Positions 16,285 to 24,324 of a stretch of 49,453 nucleotides of DNA are shown piece after piece. Position numbers and translations under genes: made by a program. Under the pieces are notes generated by a model. The model saw only the letters and a list, made by a program, of their open reading frames with translations, was not told the origin of the DNA and did no database searches. Position 1 is the stretch's first letter; each line of letters opens with the position of its first letter. The DNA is from Janthinobacterium agaricidamnosum NBRC 102515 = DSM 9628. GTDB lineage: Bacteria > Pseudomonadota > Gammaproteobacteria > Burkholderiales > Burkholderiaceae_D. Location of the stretch: the NCBI RefSeq assembly GCF_000723165.1, contig NZ_HG322949.1, forward strand, positions 5,332,035 to 5,381,487. Reading direction: 5' to 3'.

Positions 16285-18324
16285 TCAGGCCGCCAACGGG
16301 AGCGTACCCAGCATCGCTTCGCCCAGTGCCATGCCGCCCGTCACATGCCAGGCCTGGGCATAACCGAGCCGGCGCAGGCAGGATGCCGCCTTGGTGCTGC
16401 GGTTGCCGCTGCGGCAAAAGAACACCAGCGGCAGCGGCACGCCCTGCAGCCATTCGCCGAGGTAGCCGGCCAGCCGGCTCAGCGGCACGCTCAGCGCCGG
16501 CCGGCCGCCGAAGCTGGCCAGTTCGCCGGCCGCATGTTCATACGGTTCGCGCACGTCGACCAGCAGCGCGTCCGGATACGCTTGCAGGAATTGCTGCAAG
16601 CCCGGTCCGTCGAGGTGCATGCCGCGTTCATTTACCGCCGTGTCCGGCTGGCTGACACGCAAGGTGCTGCAAATGCGGCTGTGCTCGTCGTGCGCCGGAC
16701 ACAGCAAGGTGTCGGCGCCGACCAGCGCGCTATCGACCTGCTCCGGCCGCAGCGCGCCGATGAAGGCGAAGCGCGGCGCGGCGCCTTGCCGGCCCAGCAA
16801 ATAAATCAGGCCGTCGCGCCGCAGGGTTTGTTCGCCCAGCACCAGCGCGGCGCCGGGCCAGCCGAACGCGTCGCAACCGGCGGGCGTGACATCGAGCGCG
16901 GCCAGCAGCGCCAGCCGCGCCGCGCCGGCCTCGTCGTCAGGCAAGCTGGTGTGCAGCACCGCCGCCAGCGTATAACCCTGGCAGCGCACATAGGCCGCCA
17001 CCCGGTCGGTCAGCGGCGCCAGCGCATCGATGACGACGCAGCTGCGGCTGGCCGTATCCGTCAACAGCCAGGTGCAGGCGCCGTCGACGCCCAGCTGGAT
17101 CAAACCGTCGTGCGGCGACGGCGCCAGTTCGGAGGGAATCAGGCAACTGCTGCGCAAGGCCAGGCCGCAGCGCTCGATGCGCTGGCAGGCGGCGGCGATC
17201 AGCGCTTCATCGGCCAGCGGGCCGAACGACATGCGGATCGCCGAACTGCTGCGCCATTGCGGCACCTGCATCGCTTCCAGCACGTAGCTGGGCGCGGCCT
17301 TGGCGGCGGAACAGGCGCTGCCGGAACTGACGCGCACGCGCGCCGCGTCGAACAGGTCCAGCAATTCCTTGCTGGCGAAACCGGGCACCGAAAAATTCAG
17401 CGTGGTCGGCAAGGAGCCGGCCAGCGGCATGTTGAACACGATGCCGGGAAACGCCAGTTGCAGGCTGGCCACCAGCCGTGCGCGGAAAGCCGTCAATTGT
17501 TCGTGGCTGCAAAAGCTGCGGCCATCTTCCAGCGCCGCCAGCACCGCGCCCAGCGCGGCGATGCCGGCCATGTTTTCAGTGCCGGAGCGCTGGCCGGCCT
17601 CCTGGCCGCCGCCCATGATCAGGCAGGTAAACGGCGCGCCGGCACGCACATACAACATGCCGATGCCCTTGGGCGCGCACAGCTTGTGGCCGGAGAACGG
17701 CGCGTAATCGATGCGCGTCGCCGCCAGGTCGAGCTTCAGCTTGCCGAGCGCCTGCACGCAGTCGACCAGCCAGTAGGCGCCGCTGCCGGTGCCGTTCAGC
17801 ACGGCTTCGATGCCGGCCAGGTCCGAGATCGCGCCGGTTTCATTATTGGCCGCCATGGTGCACACCAGCGCGCACGCCGGCGCCAGCGCGCGCAAGACGT
17901 CCAGGTCGTGGCGGCCGTTGACATCGACCGGCAGCTTGCGTAATTCGAGGTTCAAGCCCAGCAGCCGGTTCCAGTGCGCCAGGCTTTCCGGCACCGCCTT
18001 GTGTTCGGTCGCGCCATACAGCAGCAGCGCGCCGATCGCCTCGCCCGCTTCGCGCCGTTCGCGCAAGGCGCACAGCGCCGACAGCACGGCGGTCTGGATG
18101 CCCTCGGTGGCGCCGCTATTGAACATCAGGCGGCCCTCGCCGACGCCGAGGATGCGCCGTGCCCGCGCGCGCACCGAGTCGAGCAGGGCCTTGGCCTTCA
18201 GGCCGGTGGCGTGGGTGCTGCTGGGGTTGCCGTACAACTCGCCCATGACGTGGGTGGCGGCGGCGATGGCGGCTGGCAGTACGGCCGAGGTGGCGTTGCC
18301 GTCGAGGTAGATTTCAGTGGTCAT
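16285..18324 (-). CDS. Cysteine desulfurase fused to a degenerate MBL (persulfide-dioxygenase-like) domain and rhodanese
   Basis: The protein has 679 residues in three parts. Residues 1-385 are a NifS/IscS-type PLP cysteine desulfurase: PLP lysine K214 in SGHK, RSGTEN at 246-251, and catalytic C338 in SSGSACS. Residues about 405-560 follow the layout of ETHE1/Blh-type persulfide dioxygenases, including TWLLTD, VVIDAL and LCPAHDEHSRICSTL, but the metal motif HxHxDH is replaced by HTSLPDD (459-464), so iron binding and catalysis are probably lost. Residues about 570-679 are a rhodanese with active-site loop C637-R-S-G-N-R-S. The chain could take sulfur from cysteine as a persulfide and pass it straight to the rhodanese cysteine. 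No isc/suf genes are nearby. It is divergent from the RstA-like regulator. Confidence 0.88.
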   Translation of the reverse strand: MTTEIYLDGNATSAVLPAAIAAATHVMGELYGNPSSTHATGLKAKALLDSVRARARRILGVGEGRLMFNSGATEGIQTAVLSALCALRERREAGEAIGALLLYGATEHKAVPESLAHWNRLLGLNLELRKLPVDVNGRHDLDVLRALAPACALVCTMAANNETGAISDLAGIEAVLNGTGSGAYWLVDCVQALGKLKLDLAATRIDYAPFSGHKLCAPKGIGMLYVRAGAPFTCLIMGGGQEAGQRSGTENMAGIAALGAVLAALEDGRSFCSHEQLTAFRARLVASLQLAFPGIVFNMPLAGSLPTTLNFSVPGFASKELLDLFDAARVRVSSGSACSAAKAAPSYVLEAMQVPQWRSSSAIRMSFGPLADEALIAAACQRIERCGLALRSSCLIPSELAPSPHDGLIQLGVDGACTWLLTDTASRSCVVIDALAPLTDRVAAYVRCQGYTLAAVLHTSLPDDEAGAARLALLAALDVTPAGCDAFGWPGAALVLGEQTLRRDGLIYLLGRQGAAPRFAFIGALRPEQVDSALVGADTLLCPAHDEHSRICSTLRVSQPDTAVNERGMHLDGPGLQQFLQAYPDALLVDVREPYEHAAGELASFGGRPALSVPLSRLAGYLGEWLQGVPLPLVFFCRSGNRSTKAASCLRRLGYAQAWHVTGGMALGEAMLGTLPLAA

Positions 18325-18546
18325 GGTGGTGTCAGTAGTGTGGTGGCGAATTGACAGCTTAACGAATTACCACCATGAAAACATACCAAAGATTACTGCT
18401 CAACCGAATTAATTGAGCATATTCATTTTATTTATCTTTAATTTCCAGCATAAAACATCTTTGTTGCAAATCAATTATTAATTTCCTTGAATCAACATGT
18501 TGTATAGTTGCCCTTTCGTTCACGCGGCGCCGGCGCCGCCAGCGCC
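18325..18546. promoter_or_regulatory. AT-rich divergent promoter region (desulfurase fusion / rstA-like)
   Basis: About 220 bases between divergent genes are far more AT-rich than the flanks. They contain an inverted repeat TGCTCAA (18397-18403) / TTGAGCA (18413-18419), a possible operator. Promoters for both directions must lie here. Exact -35/-10 hexamers are not unambiguous. Confidence 0.55.
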
Positions 18547-19239
18547 ATGCCAGATACCCTGTTGCTGATCGAAGACGACTTGCCGCTGGCCGCGCTGACG
18601 GCCGAATTCCTGCGCGCCGAAGGATTTGATGTCAGCGTGGCCCACCGCGGCGACGCAACGGCCGCCCTCGTCGAGCGGCTGCGGCCGGCGCTGGTGATTC
18701 TCGACGTCATGCTGCCGGGGCTGGACGGTTTCAGCGTCTGCCGCCAGATCCGCGCCGGCTATCCGGGCCTGATCCTGATGCTGACGGCGCTCGATGAAAA
18801 CCATGAACAATTGACCGGCTTCGACGCCGGCGCCGACGACTTTGTCGTCAAGCCGGTCGATCCGCGCCTGCTGCTGGCGCGCATCCGGGCCATGCTGCGG
18901 CGCCATCCGCAACAGGCGCGTTGCCTGAGCTTCGGCCGCTTCAGCGTCGACCTGCACGGCCAGCAAGCGACGCTGGACGGGACCAGCCTGGCCTTTTCGA
19001 CCGCCGAATTCGAATTGCTGGCCATCTTCGCGCGCCACGCCGGCTTGCCGCTGGGCCGCGAAGTGCTGCTGCAACACTTGCGCGGCCTGGCATACGACGG
19101 CAGCAACCGCTCGATCGACATGCGGGTGTCGCGGCTGCGCAAGAAACTCGGCGCACTCGATTGTCCGGTGACGATACAAACCGTCACCACGCAAGGCTAT
19201 CTGTTCAGCGAAACCGGCGCAGCGCAGCATGCGGATTAG
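18547..19239 (+). CDS. RstA-like OmpR-family response regulator
   Basis: The protein has 230 residues from the ATG at 18547; the frame opens further upstream only through a TTG in non-protein-like sequence. The receiver domain (1-115) has the acidic pocket E9-D10-D11, phospho-acceptor D53 (ILDVMLPG) and K103. The winged-helix output domain (about 125-225) contains STAEFELL, LLQHLRGLAYDGSNRSIDMRVSRLRKKL and a GYLF end, which match the RstA subgroup particularly well. It overlaps the kinase gene by 11 bases, so the two are co-translated. A DNA site resembling the RstA consensus lies just downstream, before the GH8 gene. Confidence 0.88.
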   Translation: MPDTLLLIEDDLPLAALTAEFLRAEGFDVSVAHRGDATAALVERLRPALVILDVMLPGLDGFSVCRQIRAGYPGLILMLTALDENHEQLTGFDAGADDFVVKPVDPRLLLARIRAMLRRHPQQARCLSFGRFSVDLHGQQATLDGTSLAFSTAEFELLAIFARHAGLPLGREVLLQHLRGLAYDGSNRSIDMRVSRLRKKLGALDCPVTIQTVTTQGYLFSETGAAQHAD

Positions 19240-20536
19240 GCGTCACGCTGTTGCGCGCGGCCTGATGCTGCTGTCATGCGCCGGCTGGGGCCTGCTCACC
19301 GCCTGGCTGCTGTTCCTGTCGGCCAAGGGCGCCGTCGGCGTCAGCGAGTACAGTTTCCGGCGCCTGATGGGCGGCCCCGGCTACTTGCTGGTCGAGCAAT
19401 TGCGCGGCCTGTCCGGCAGCGCGCGTGAGCAGCGCTTGCAGGAACTGCAGCGGCGCTTCCAGTTTCCACTGACGCTGGTGCCGCGCGCCGGCGTCGAACT
19501 GGCGCCGGAAGCCGGCGTGATGCTCGACAATGAACACGCGGTGCTGGGCGTCAGCGAAGAAATCGCCTATTACGCGCTGGACCGCGACACGCTGATACAG
19601 TTCGGCCCGATGTGGGGCGCGGCGGCGATGGAAGACGTGCTGAACCTGCGCGTGTTCTGGCTGACGGCAGCCGCCGCGACGCTGCCGTTGCCGCTGCTAT
19701 TGCTGCTGGCATGGCGGCGCCGGCGCAGCCGGGCCGGGACGATGGCGGCGCTCGGCATCGCGCTGGCCCAGCTGGCGCGCGCGCCCGCGCTGATCTTGCC
19801 GACCGCCGGCCGCGAATGGACGCCGTTGCTGGCCGCGCTGCGACAGCATGCGCAAGACATCGCCGCGATGAGCGAACGCCACAAGGAAGTGTCGCAGGCG
19901 GTGTCGCACGAATTGCGCACGCCGCTGGCGCGCATGCGTTTTGCGCTGGCGTTGCTGGAACGGGGCGCCGACGACGACACCCGCCGGCGCCTGCAGGAGC
20001 GCCTGCTGCACGACGTGGCCGAACTCGAATCGCTGGTGCGCGCCAGCCTGGCCTTCGCCCGGCTGGCCGATGCGCCCGCCGCGCTGGTGCGCGAACCGCT
20101 GCTGCTGCGCGACTGGCTGCAAGAGGAACTCGATGGGCTCGATGGCATGCGCTGCCACAGCGAACTCGCGATCGACACCAGCGTGCGCGAATTGCGCGGC
20201 GACCGCGCGCTGCTGCACCTGATCGTGCGCAACCTGCTGGCCAACGCCGGCGCGTATGGCCGCACCCGGCTGCGCCTGAGCGCGGCCGACCATGATGCGC
20301 ACAGCATCGTGCTGCATGTCGACGACGACGGACCCGGCGTCGCGCCGGCCGACCGCGAGCGCATCTTCGAGCCGTTCGTCCGGCTCGCGCCGCACGATGC
20401 GGAAAACAGCGGCCACGGCCTGGGCCTGGCGCTGGCGCGGCGCGCCGCCCACTGGCAGCAAGGCGAGATCCGCGTCGCGCGCGGCCCGCTCGGCGGCGCG
20501 CGCTTCAGCCTGATATTGCCGCTGCAGCCGGACTGA
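19229..20536 (+). CDS. RstB-like sensor histidine kinase
   Basis: The protein has 435 residues. Membrane segments at about 10-31 and 143-162 flank a periplasmic sensor region of about 110 residues, followed by a HAMP-like linker. The dimerisation/phosphotransfer box is VSHELRTPLARMRF with the phosphorylated H227. The ATPase domain shows the N box (HLIVRNLLANAGAYG), G1 (DDDGPGV), F box (IFEPFVR) and G2 (GHGLGLALARR). It starts inside the end of the regulator gene. The signal is unknown; in enterobacteria RstB responds through PhoPQ and acid/Mg conditions, which need not hold here. Confidence 0.87.
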   Translation: MRIRRHAVARGLMLLSCAGWGLLTAWLLFLSAKGAVGVSEYSFRRLMGGPGYLLVEQLRGLSGSAREQRLQELQRRFQFPLTLVPRAGVELAPEAGVMLDNEHAVLGVSEEIAYYALDRDTLIQFGPMWGAAAMEDVLNLRVFWLTAAAATLPLPLLLLLAWRRRRSRAGTMAALGIALAQLARAPALILPTAGREWTPLLAALRQHAQDIAAMSERHKEVSQAVSHELRTPLARMRFALALLERGADDDTRRRLQERLLHDVAELESLVRASLAFARLADAPAALVREPLLLRDWLQEELDGLDGMRCHSELAIDTSVRELRGDRALLHLIVRNLLANAGAYGRTRLRLSAADHDAHSIVLHVDDDGPGVAPADRERIFEPFVRLAPHDAENSGHGLGLALARRAAHWQQGEIRVARGPLGGARFSLILPLQPD

Positions 20537-20556
20537 CAGCGACCAGCCGCGCCCGT

Positions 20557-20570
20557 TACATCCTGTGACA
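20557..20570 (+). promoter_or_regulatory. RstA-box-like site upstream of the GH8 gene
   Basis: TACATCCTGTGACA agrees with the RstA box TACATNTNGTTACA at 10 of the 12 fixed positions. It lies 20 bases after the kinase stop codon and 106 bases before the GH8 start, the right place for an activator site. The link to the neighbouring RstA-like regulator is inference. Confidence 0.45.
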
Positions 20571-20676
20571 GCGGGCCGCCGGGCGCCCTCTTACACTGGG
20601 CTGCGGTCGCCACGACGCACGCTGCGCGGACCGTTCATCGCCCAACACTCGCTCACCTTACACCGGAGGATTCACC

Positions 20677-21978
20677 ATGCCTGGAATGCAGCACCGTACC
20701 CTGGTTTTAGCCATCATGACGACCATGCTTGCCGCCTGCGGCGGCGGTAGCGACCCTCAAGGCGGGGCAGCGCCGCGCAACGCCGCCAACGCGGTGGCCG
20801 GCGTCGCGCCGCAGCCCTACACCGCCGGCACCATCCGCCCGAACCATGTGAGCCAGGCGCAGCTGGACCAGCAGCGCCTGGCTTTTTACCAGCAATGGAA
20901 AAGCAAATACATCGCCCAGGAATGCGGCGCCGGACGTTATTTCGTCAAGGTCAATGCGGACGGCAAATTTTCCGGCGGCGGCACCCAGAACGGCACGCTG
21001 ACGATTTCGGAAGCGCATGGCTACGGCATGCTAATCAGCGTGCTGATGGCCGATGAAGACGCCGGCGCAAAAACCGTCTTCGACGGCATGGTGGCCTATT
21101 TCCGCGACCACCAGGCCAGCTCCGGCCCCGGCCTGATGGCGTGGAACCAGATCGTCGGCTGCGGCAATTCCAGCGACGGCGGCAGCAGCGCCACCGACGG
21201 CGACCTCGACATCGCCTATGCGCTGCTGCTGGCCGACCGCCAATGGGGCAGCACCGGCGCGATCAATTACCGCCAGGAGGCGCAAGTCGTGCTGAACGCC
21301 ATCATGGCGCGCGAAGTCCACCCATCCGGCAAGCATTTGCTGCTCGGCGACTGGACCGGCACCACCGGCAAGTACGGCTACGCCACCCGCACCTCGGACT
21401 TCACCCAGTCGCACCTGGCCGCGTTCGCCGCCAGCACCGGCGATGCGCGCTGGAGCGCCGTGCGCGACCGCAGCTACGCCATCATCGACACCTTGCGCGC
21501 CGGTTACAGCCCGCAAACCGCGCTGGTGCCGGACTTCGTGGTGAACCTGAACACGGCCGCCAAGCCGGCCGCCAGCAACTTCCTGGAAGGCACCACCGAC
21601 GGCCAGTATTCGTGGAACGCCTCGCGTTATCCATGGCGGGTGGCGCTCGACTACCTGGTCTACGGCGACCAGCGCGCCTTCAATGCGATCACGCCGTTCA
21701 ATGCATGGGCGCGCGCGCAGACCGGCAATAATCCGGCCAAGTTCGCCAGCGGCTACAAGCTCAACGGCACGCCGATCAAGGCCAACGACGTCAATGAATT
21801 GGCGTTCGTGTCGGCGCTCGGCGTGGCGGCGATGATCGCACCGGAAAACCAGGCCTGGCTGAACGCCATCTGGACCAATGTGCAAGGCCGCACCTTGCAG
21901 CAGGAAGATTATTACGGCAACAGCCTGAAGATGCTGACAATGATCGGCATGACGGGACGCTGGGCGCGGCCGCAGTAA
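20677..21978 (+). CDS. Lipoprotein glycoside hydrolase family 8 (endoglucanase/chitosanase type)
   Basis: The protein has 433 residues. The lipobox LAAC places the acylated cysteine at C21, followed by a Gly/Ala/Pro linker; the absence of Asp at +2 suggests outer-membrane sorting. The (alpha/alpha)6 GH8 catalytic domain spans about 65-430, with the proton donor E112 in SEAHGYGM and the signature SATDGDLDIAYALLLA (171-186). Family members cut beta-1,4 glucans, xylans or chitosan, or trim nascent bacterial cellulose (BcsZ); no bcs genes are in the window, so the substrate is open. A strong GGAGG lies 8 bases before the ATG. It follows the RstAB-like pair with its own spacer. Confidence 0.88.
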   Translation: MPGMQHRTLVLAIMTTMLAACGGGSDPQGGAAPRNAANAVAGVAPQPYTAGTIRPNHVSQAQLDQQRLAFYQQWKSKYIAQECGAGRYFVKVNADGKFSGGGTQNGTLTISEAHGYGMLISVLMADEDAGAKTVFDGMVAYFRDHQASSGPGLMAWNQIVGCGNSSDGGSSATDGDLDIAYALLLADRQWGSTGAINYRQEAQVVLNAIMAREVHPSGKHLLLGDWTGTTGKYGYATRTSDFTQSHLAAFAASTGDARWSAVRDRSYAIIDTLRAGYSPQTALVPDFVVNLNTAAKPAASNFLEGTTDGQYSWNASRYPWRVALDYLVYGDQRAFNAITPFNAWARAQTGNNPAKFASGYKLNGTPIKANDVNELAFVSALGVAAMIAPENQAWLNAIWTNVQGRTLQQEDYYGNSLKMLTMIGMTGRWARPQ

Positions 21979-21994
21979 AAAACATTCGCACTCT

Positions 21995-22028
21995 GGTAAG
22001 ATCCAGGATAAACATCCTGGATCTTACC
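21995..22028. promoter_or_regulatory. Perfect 15-bp hairpin between GH8 and Lrp genes
   Basis: GGTAAGATCCAGGAT (21995-22009) is followed by the loop AAAC and its exact complement (22014-22028). There is no T-run after it, and it ends only ten bases before the start codon of the Lrp-type gene, where the ribosome binding site would be. It could be a terminator for GH8, an autoregulatory operator, or a translational control hairpin. Confidence 0.75.
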
Positions 22029-22038
22029 GATAAGCGAT

Positions 22039-22524
22039 ATGAATTCACTCGACAAGTTCGATTGCGCGATCCTGGCCGCGCTGCAAGCCGACGGCACGCT
22101 GTCGATCGCCAGCCTCAGCGAAAAGATAGGCTTGTCCAGCACGCCCTGCTGGAAACGCGTCAAGCGGCTGGAAGAGGAAGGGTATATCCAGAGCCGGGTG
22201 GCGATCGTCAACCGGCAAAAAGTCGGCTTGCCGGTGACGGTGTTCGTCAGCGTGCGCACCGGCCAGCACGACGAAAAATGGCTGCGCCGCTTCGCCGCCG
22301 CGGTGATGATACTGCCCGAAGTGCAGGAATTCCACCGCATGAGCGGCGACGTCGATTATCTGCTGAAAGTAGTCACCACCGACATCGGCGGCTACGATAC
22401 CTTCTATAAAAAACTGATCAAGGCCGCGCAGCTGAACGGCGTGTCGTCGGCCTTTTCGATGGAGCAGATCAAGTTCACCACCGCACTGCCGCTGGAATTG
22501 ATTTCGCACGGCCTGGCGGAGTGA
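22039..22524 (+). CDS. Lrp/AsnC-family transcriptional regulator
   Basis: The protein has 161 residues. The N-terminal helix-turn-helix (about 5-55: DKFDCAILAALQADG, then IASLSEKIGLSSTPCWKRVKRLEEEGYI) is followed by the RAM/ligand-sensing domain (about 65-150) with the typical SGDVDYLLKVVTTD strand and a YDTFYKKLI helix. Such proteins form octamers or hexadecamers and sense amino acids. There is no Shine-Dalgarno sequence between the perfect hairpin and the ATG. The local target is not evident; the convergent neighbour is a thioredoxin-like gene. Confidence 0.9.
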   Translation: MNSLDKFDCAILAALQADGTLSIASLSEKIGLSSTPCWKRVKRLEEEGYIQSRVAIVNRQKVGLPVTVFVSVRTGQHDEKWLRRFAAAVMILPEVQEFHRMSGDVDYLLKVVTTDIGGYDTFYKKLIKAAQLNGVSSAFSMEQIKFTTALPLELISHGLAE

Positions 22525-22548
22525 CCTTGACGGGCCTGGTCCGCGGCC

Positions 22549-23022
22549 TTATCGCTTCTTGATGATTTGCTGTTCGAAGAAGTCGTAGATGCCGCTCTCG
22601 CTCATGCGCCGCGCATCGGCCAGCTCGCCGCCCTTGGTGGCGTACAGCACCTGGTTGTCGGCGCTCAGCACCACCGCGGCCGGTATGCCTTTCTTGATCG
22701 GGTTGCCATATTGATTGGCGATATCGATGTTATGGTCGAACCTGCCGACGTCGATCTTGACGACCTTGAAGCCACGCCTGATCAGCTCGGCATTTCTGCC
22801 TTCCTTCAATGCGCCGTCCAGCACCCGGCAATCCTCGCACCAGTTGGCGCCAAAAATCAGCAGCACCGGCAGCTTGTCGGCCTTGGCCGCGAGCAGCGCC
22901 TGTTGAACCTCTGCCCAGGAATCGGCATTCACGTTATAAGGGAGCACAGGTGCGGCGATCGCGGCGGCGCCGAGTACCAGACCGGCCAGGAAAACTGGAA
23001 AACGCATGGCAAACCCCATCAT
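22549..23022 (-). CDS. Exported thioredoxin-fold protein
   Basis: The protein has 157 residues; a start at the fifth internal ATG (23007, MRFPVFLAG) would give a cleaner signal peptide. The signal sequence ends near AIAAP. The mature part is a thioredoxin fold with the redox motif W-C-E-D-C in LLIFGANWCEDCRVLD and the cis-proline loop at KKGIPAAVVLS. It resembles periplasmic thioredoxins that reduce or shuffle disulfides rather than DsbA. It is convergent with the Lrp-type gene and divergent from the M48 protease gene. Confidence 0.82.
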   Translation of the reverse strand: MMGFAMRFPVFLAGLVLGAAAIAAPVLPYNVNADSWAEVQQALLAAKADKLPVLLIFGANWCEDCRVLDGALKEGRNAELIRRGFKVVKIDVGRFDHNIDIANQYGNPIKKGIPAAVVLSADNQVLYATKGGELADARRMSESGIYDFFEQQIIKKR

Positions 23023-23166
23023 TTTTTGGTTGATATTTTTAACATCCTTAAGAGTATGACTATGTCAAAAAATAAACCACGAATAATAAGTGTGATGCTT
23101 ATACGGCAAACGCATAAACGGCACGGCATAATCGGGGCGACCGTTTTGTACAGGAGCTGACAAGCC

Positions 23167-24255
23167 ATGAGCACCCGCATACGCACCTTTTCTGCCCTGC
23201 TGTCCGGCCGTCCGGTCAGCGCGCATTTCTTTGGCCGGCAACTACTGATCGCGCCGGACGGCCCGGTGGTGGACGCCGGCGACCTGGTGATCAGCGTCGG
23301 CGGCATCGACGGCCCCGAACTATTGCTCAACTGGCTCGATGGACACGGCGTGCAGCATGCACTGAAGCCGGCCGCTGCGGCGGATATCGCGATGCTGCTG
23401 GAGAGCGCGCCGCCGCTGTTGCAGCCGCAATTGGCGCAATGGCAGCAGCGCGGCCGCAATACCCGGCAGATCTGGGGCTGGCTGGGCGCGATAGCTGGCG
23501 GCGCGCTGCTGCTGGGCGCACTGTTGTGGTGGCAAACGCCGCACGCGGCCGGCTGGCTGGCCGGACGGATTCCCGTATCCGTCGAACAACAGCTGGGCCG
23601 GGCCGCGCTGGCTGAAATACGCCAACAAGGCGGCTTGAGCGAAAGCGGGCCGCTGCAGCAAGCGGTGCAAGACATCGGCCGGCGCCTGACCGCCGGCTCA
23701 CGTTATCAGTATCGCTGGATCGTCAAGCAGGATGACACGGTCAACGCGTTTGCGATACCGGGCGGGATCGTGGTGGTGCATACGGCGTTGCTGAAACAAG
23801 CCGCCAACCCGACCGAACTGGCGGCCGTGCTGGCGCATGAAGTGCAGCATATCGAGCAGCGCCACTCGCTGCGCCAGATGATCGCCAGCCTGGGCTGGGG
23901 CGCGCTGCTGGCCGTGACGGTCGGCGACGTCAGCGCGGTGGCGGCGCTGCTGGCCCATCAGGCCGGCGCCCTGTATTTCAGCCGCGACATGGAAGACGAA
24001 GCCGACCGGCTCGGCCTGCAAACCTTGCAGCGCGCCCGCATCAAGCCGGACGGCATGTTGACGTTTTTTAAAAAGATCGGCGAGAACGACAGCGCCGGCG
24101 GTTTGCCGGCCTGGATCTCATCGCACCCGCAAACGCCGGAACGCATCGCCAGGATCACCGCGCTGATGGCGAGCCAGCCTTGCCCATCTTGCCAGGACCT
24201 CAATACGGACGGCTGGAAGGCGTTGACGAATAGCATAGGCACGGCCCAAAAATAA
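23167..24255 (+). CDS. Membrane-anchored M48-family metalloprotease
   Basis: The protein has 362 residues. A cytoplasmic N-terminal part of about 100 residues precedes a membrane helix (103-122). The M48 peptidase domain follows, with zinc site H224-E-V-Q-H228 and third ligand E276 in SRDMEDEADRLGLQ. The VNAFAIPGGIVVVHTALL signature just before the active site is typical of the BepA/LoiP group, which handles misfolded outer-membrane proteins. AGGAG precedes the ATG. Its last codons (GWKALTNSIGTAQK, stop) were copied downstream as part of a tandem duplication. Confidence 0.88.
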   Translation: MSTRIRTFSALLSGRPVSAHFFGRQLLIAPDGPVVDAGDLVISVGGIDGPELLLNWLDGHGVQHALKPAAAADIAMLLESAPPLLQPQLAQWQQRGRNTRQIWGWLGAIAGGALLLGALLWWQTPHAAGWLAGRIPVSVEQQLGRAALAEIRQQGGLSESGPLQQAVQDIGRRLTAGSRYQYRWIVKQDDTVNAFAIPGGIVVVHTALLKQAANPTELAAVLAHEVQHIEQRHSLRQMIASLGWGALLAVTVGDVSAVAALLAHQAGALYFSRDMEDEADRLGLQTLQRARIKPDGMLTFFKKIGENDSAGGLPAWISSHPQTPERIARITALMASQPCPSCQDLNTDGWKALTNSIGTAQK

Positions 24256-24324
24256 TTTAAACCAGCAAAACAATAACGTATCCTTATCGCCGTCTTTACC
24301 TTCACCACCACCAAGGACATCATC

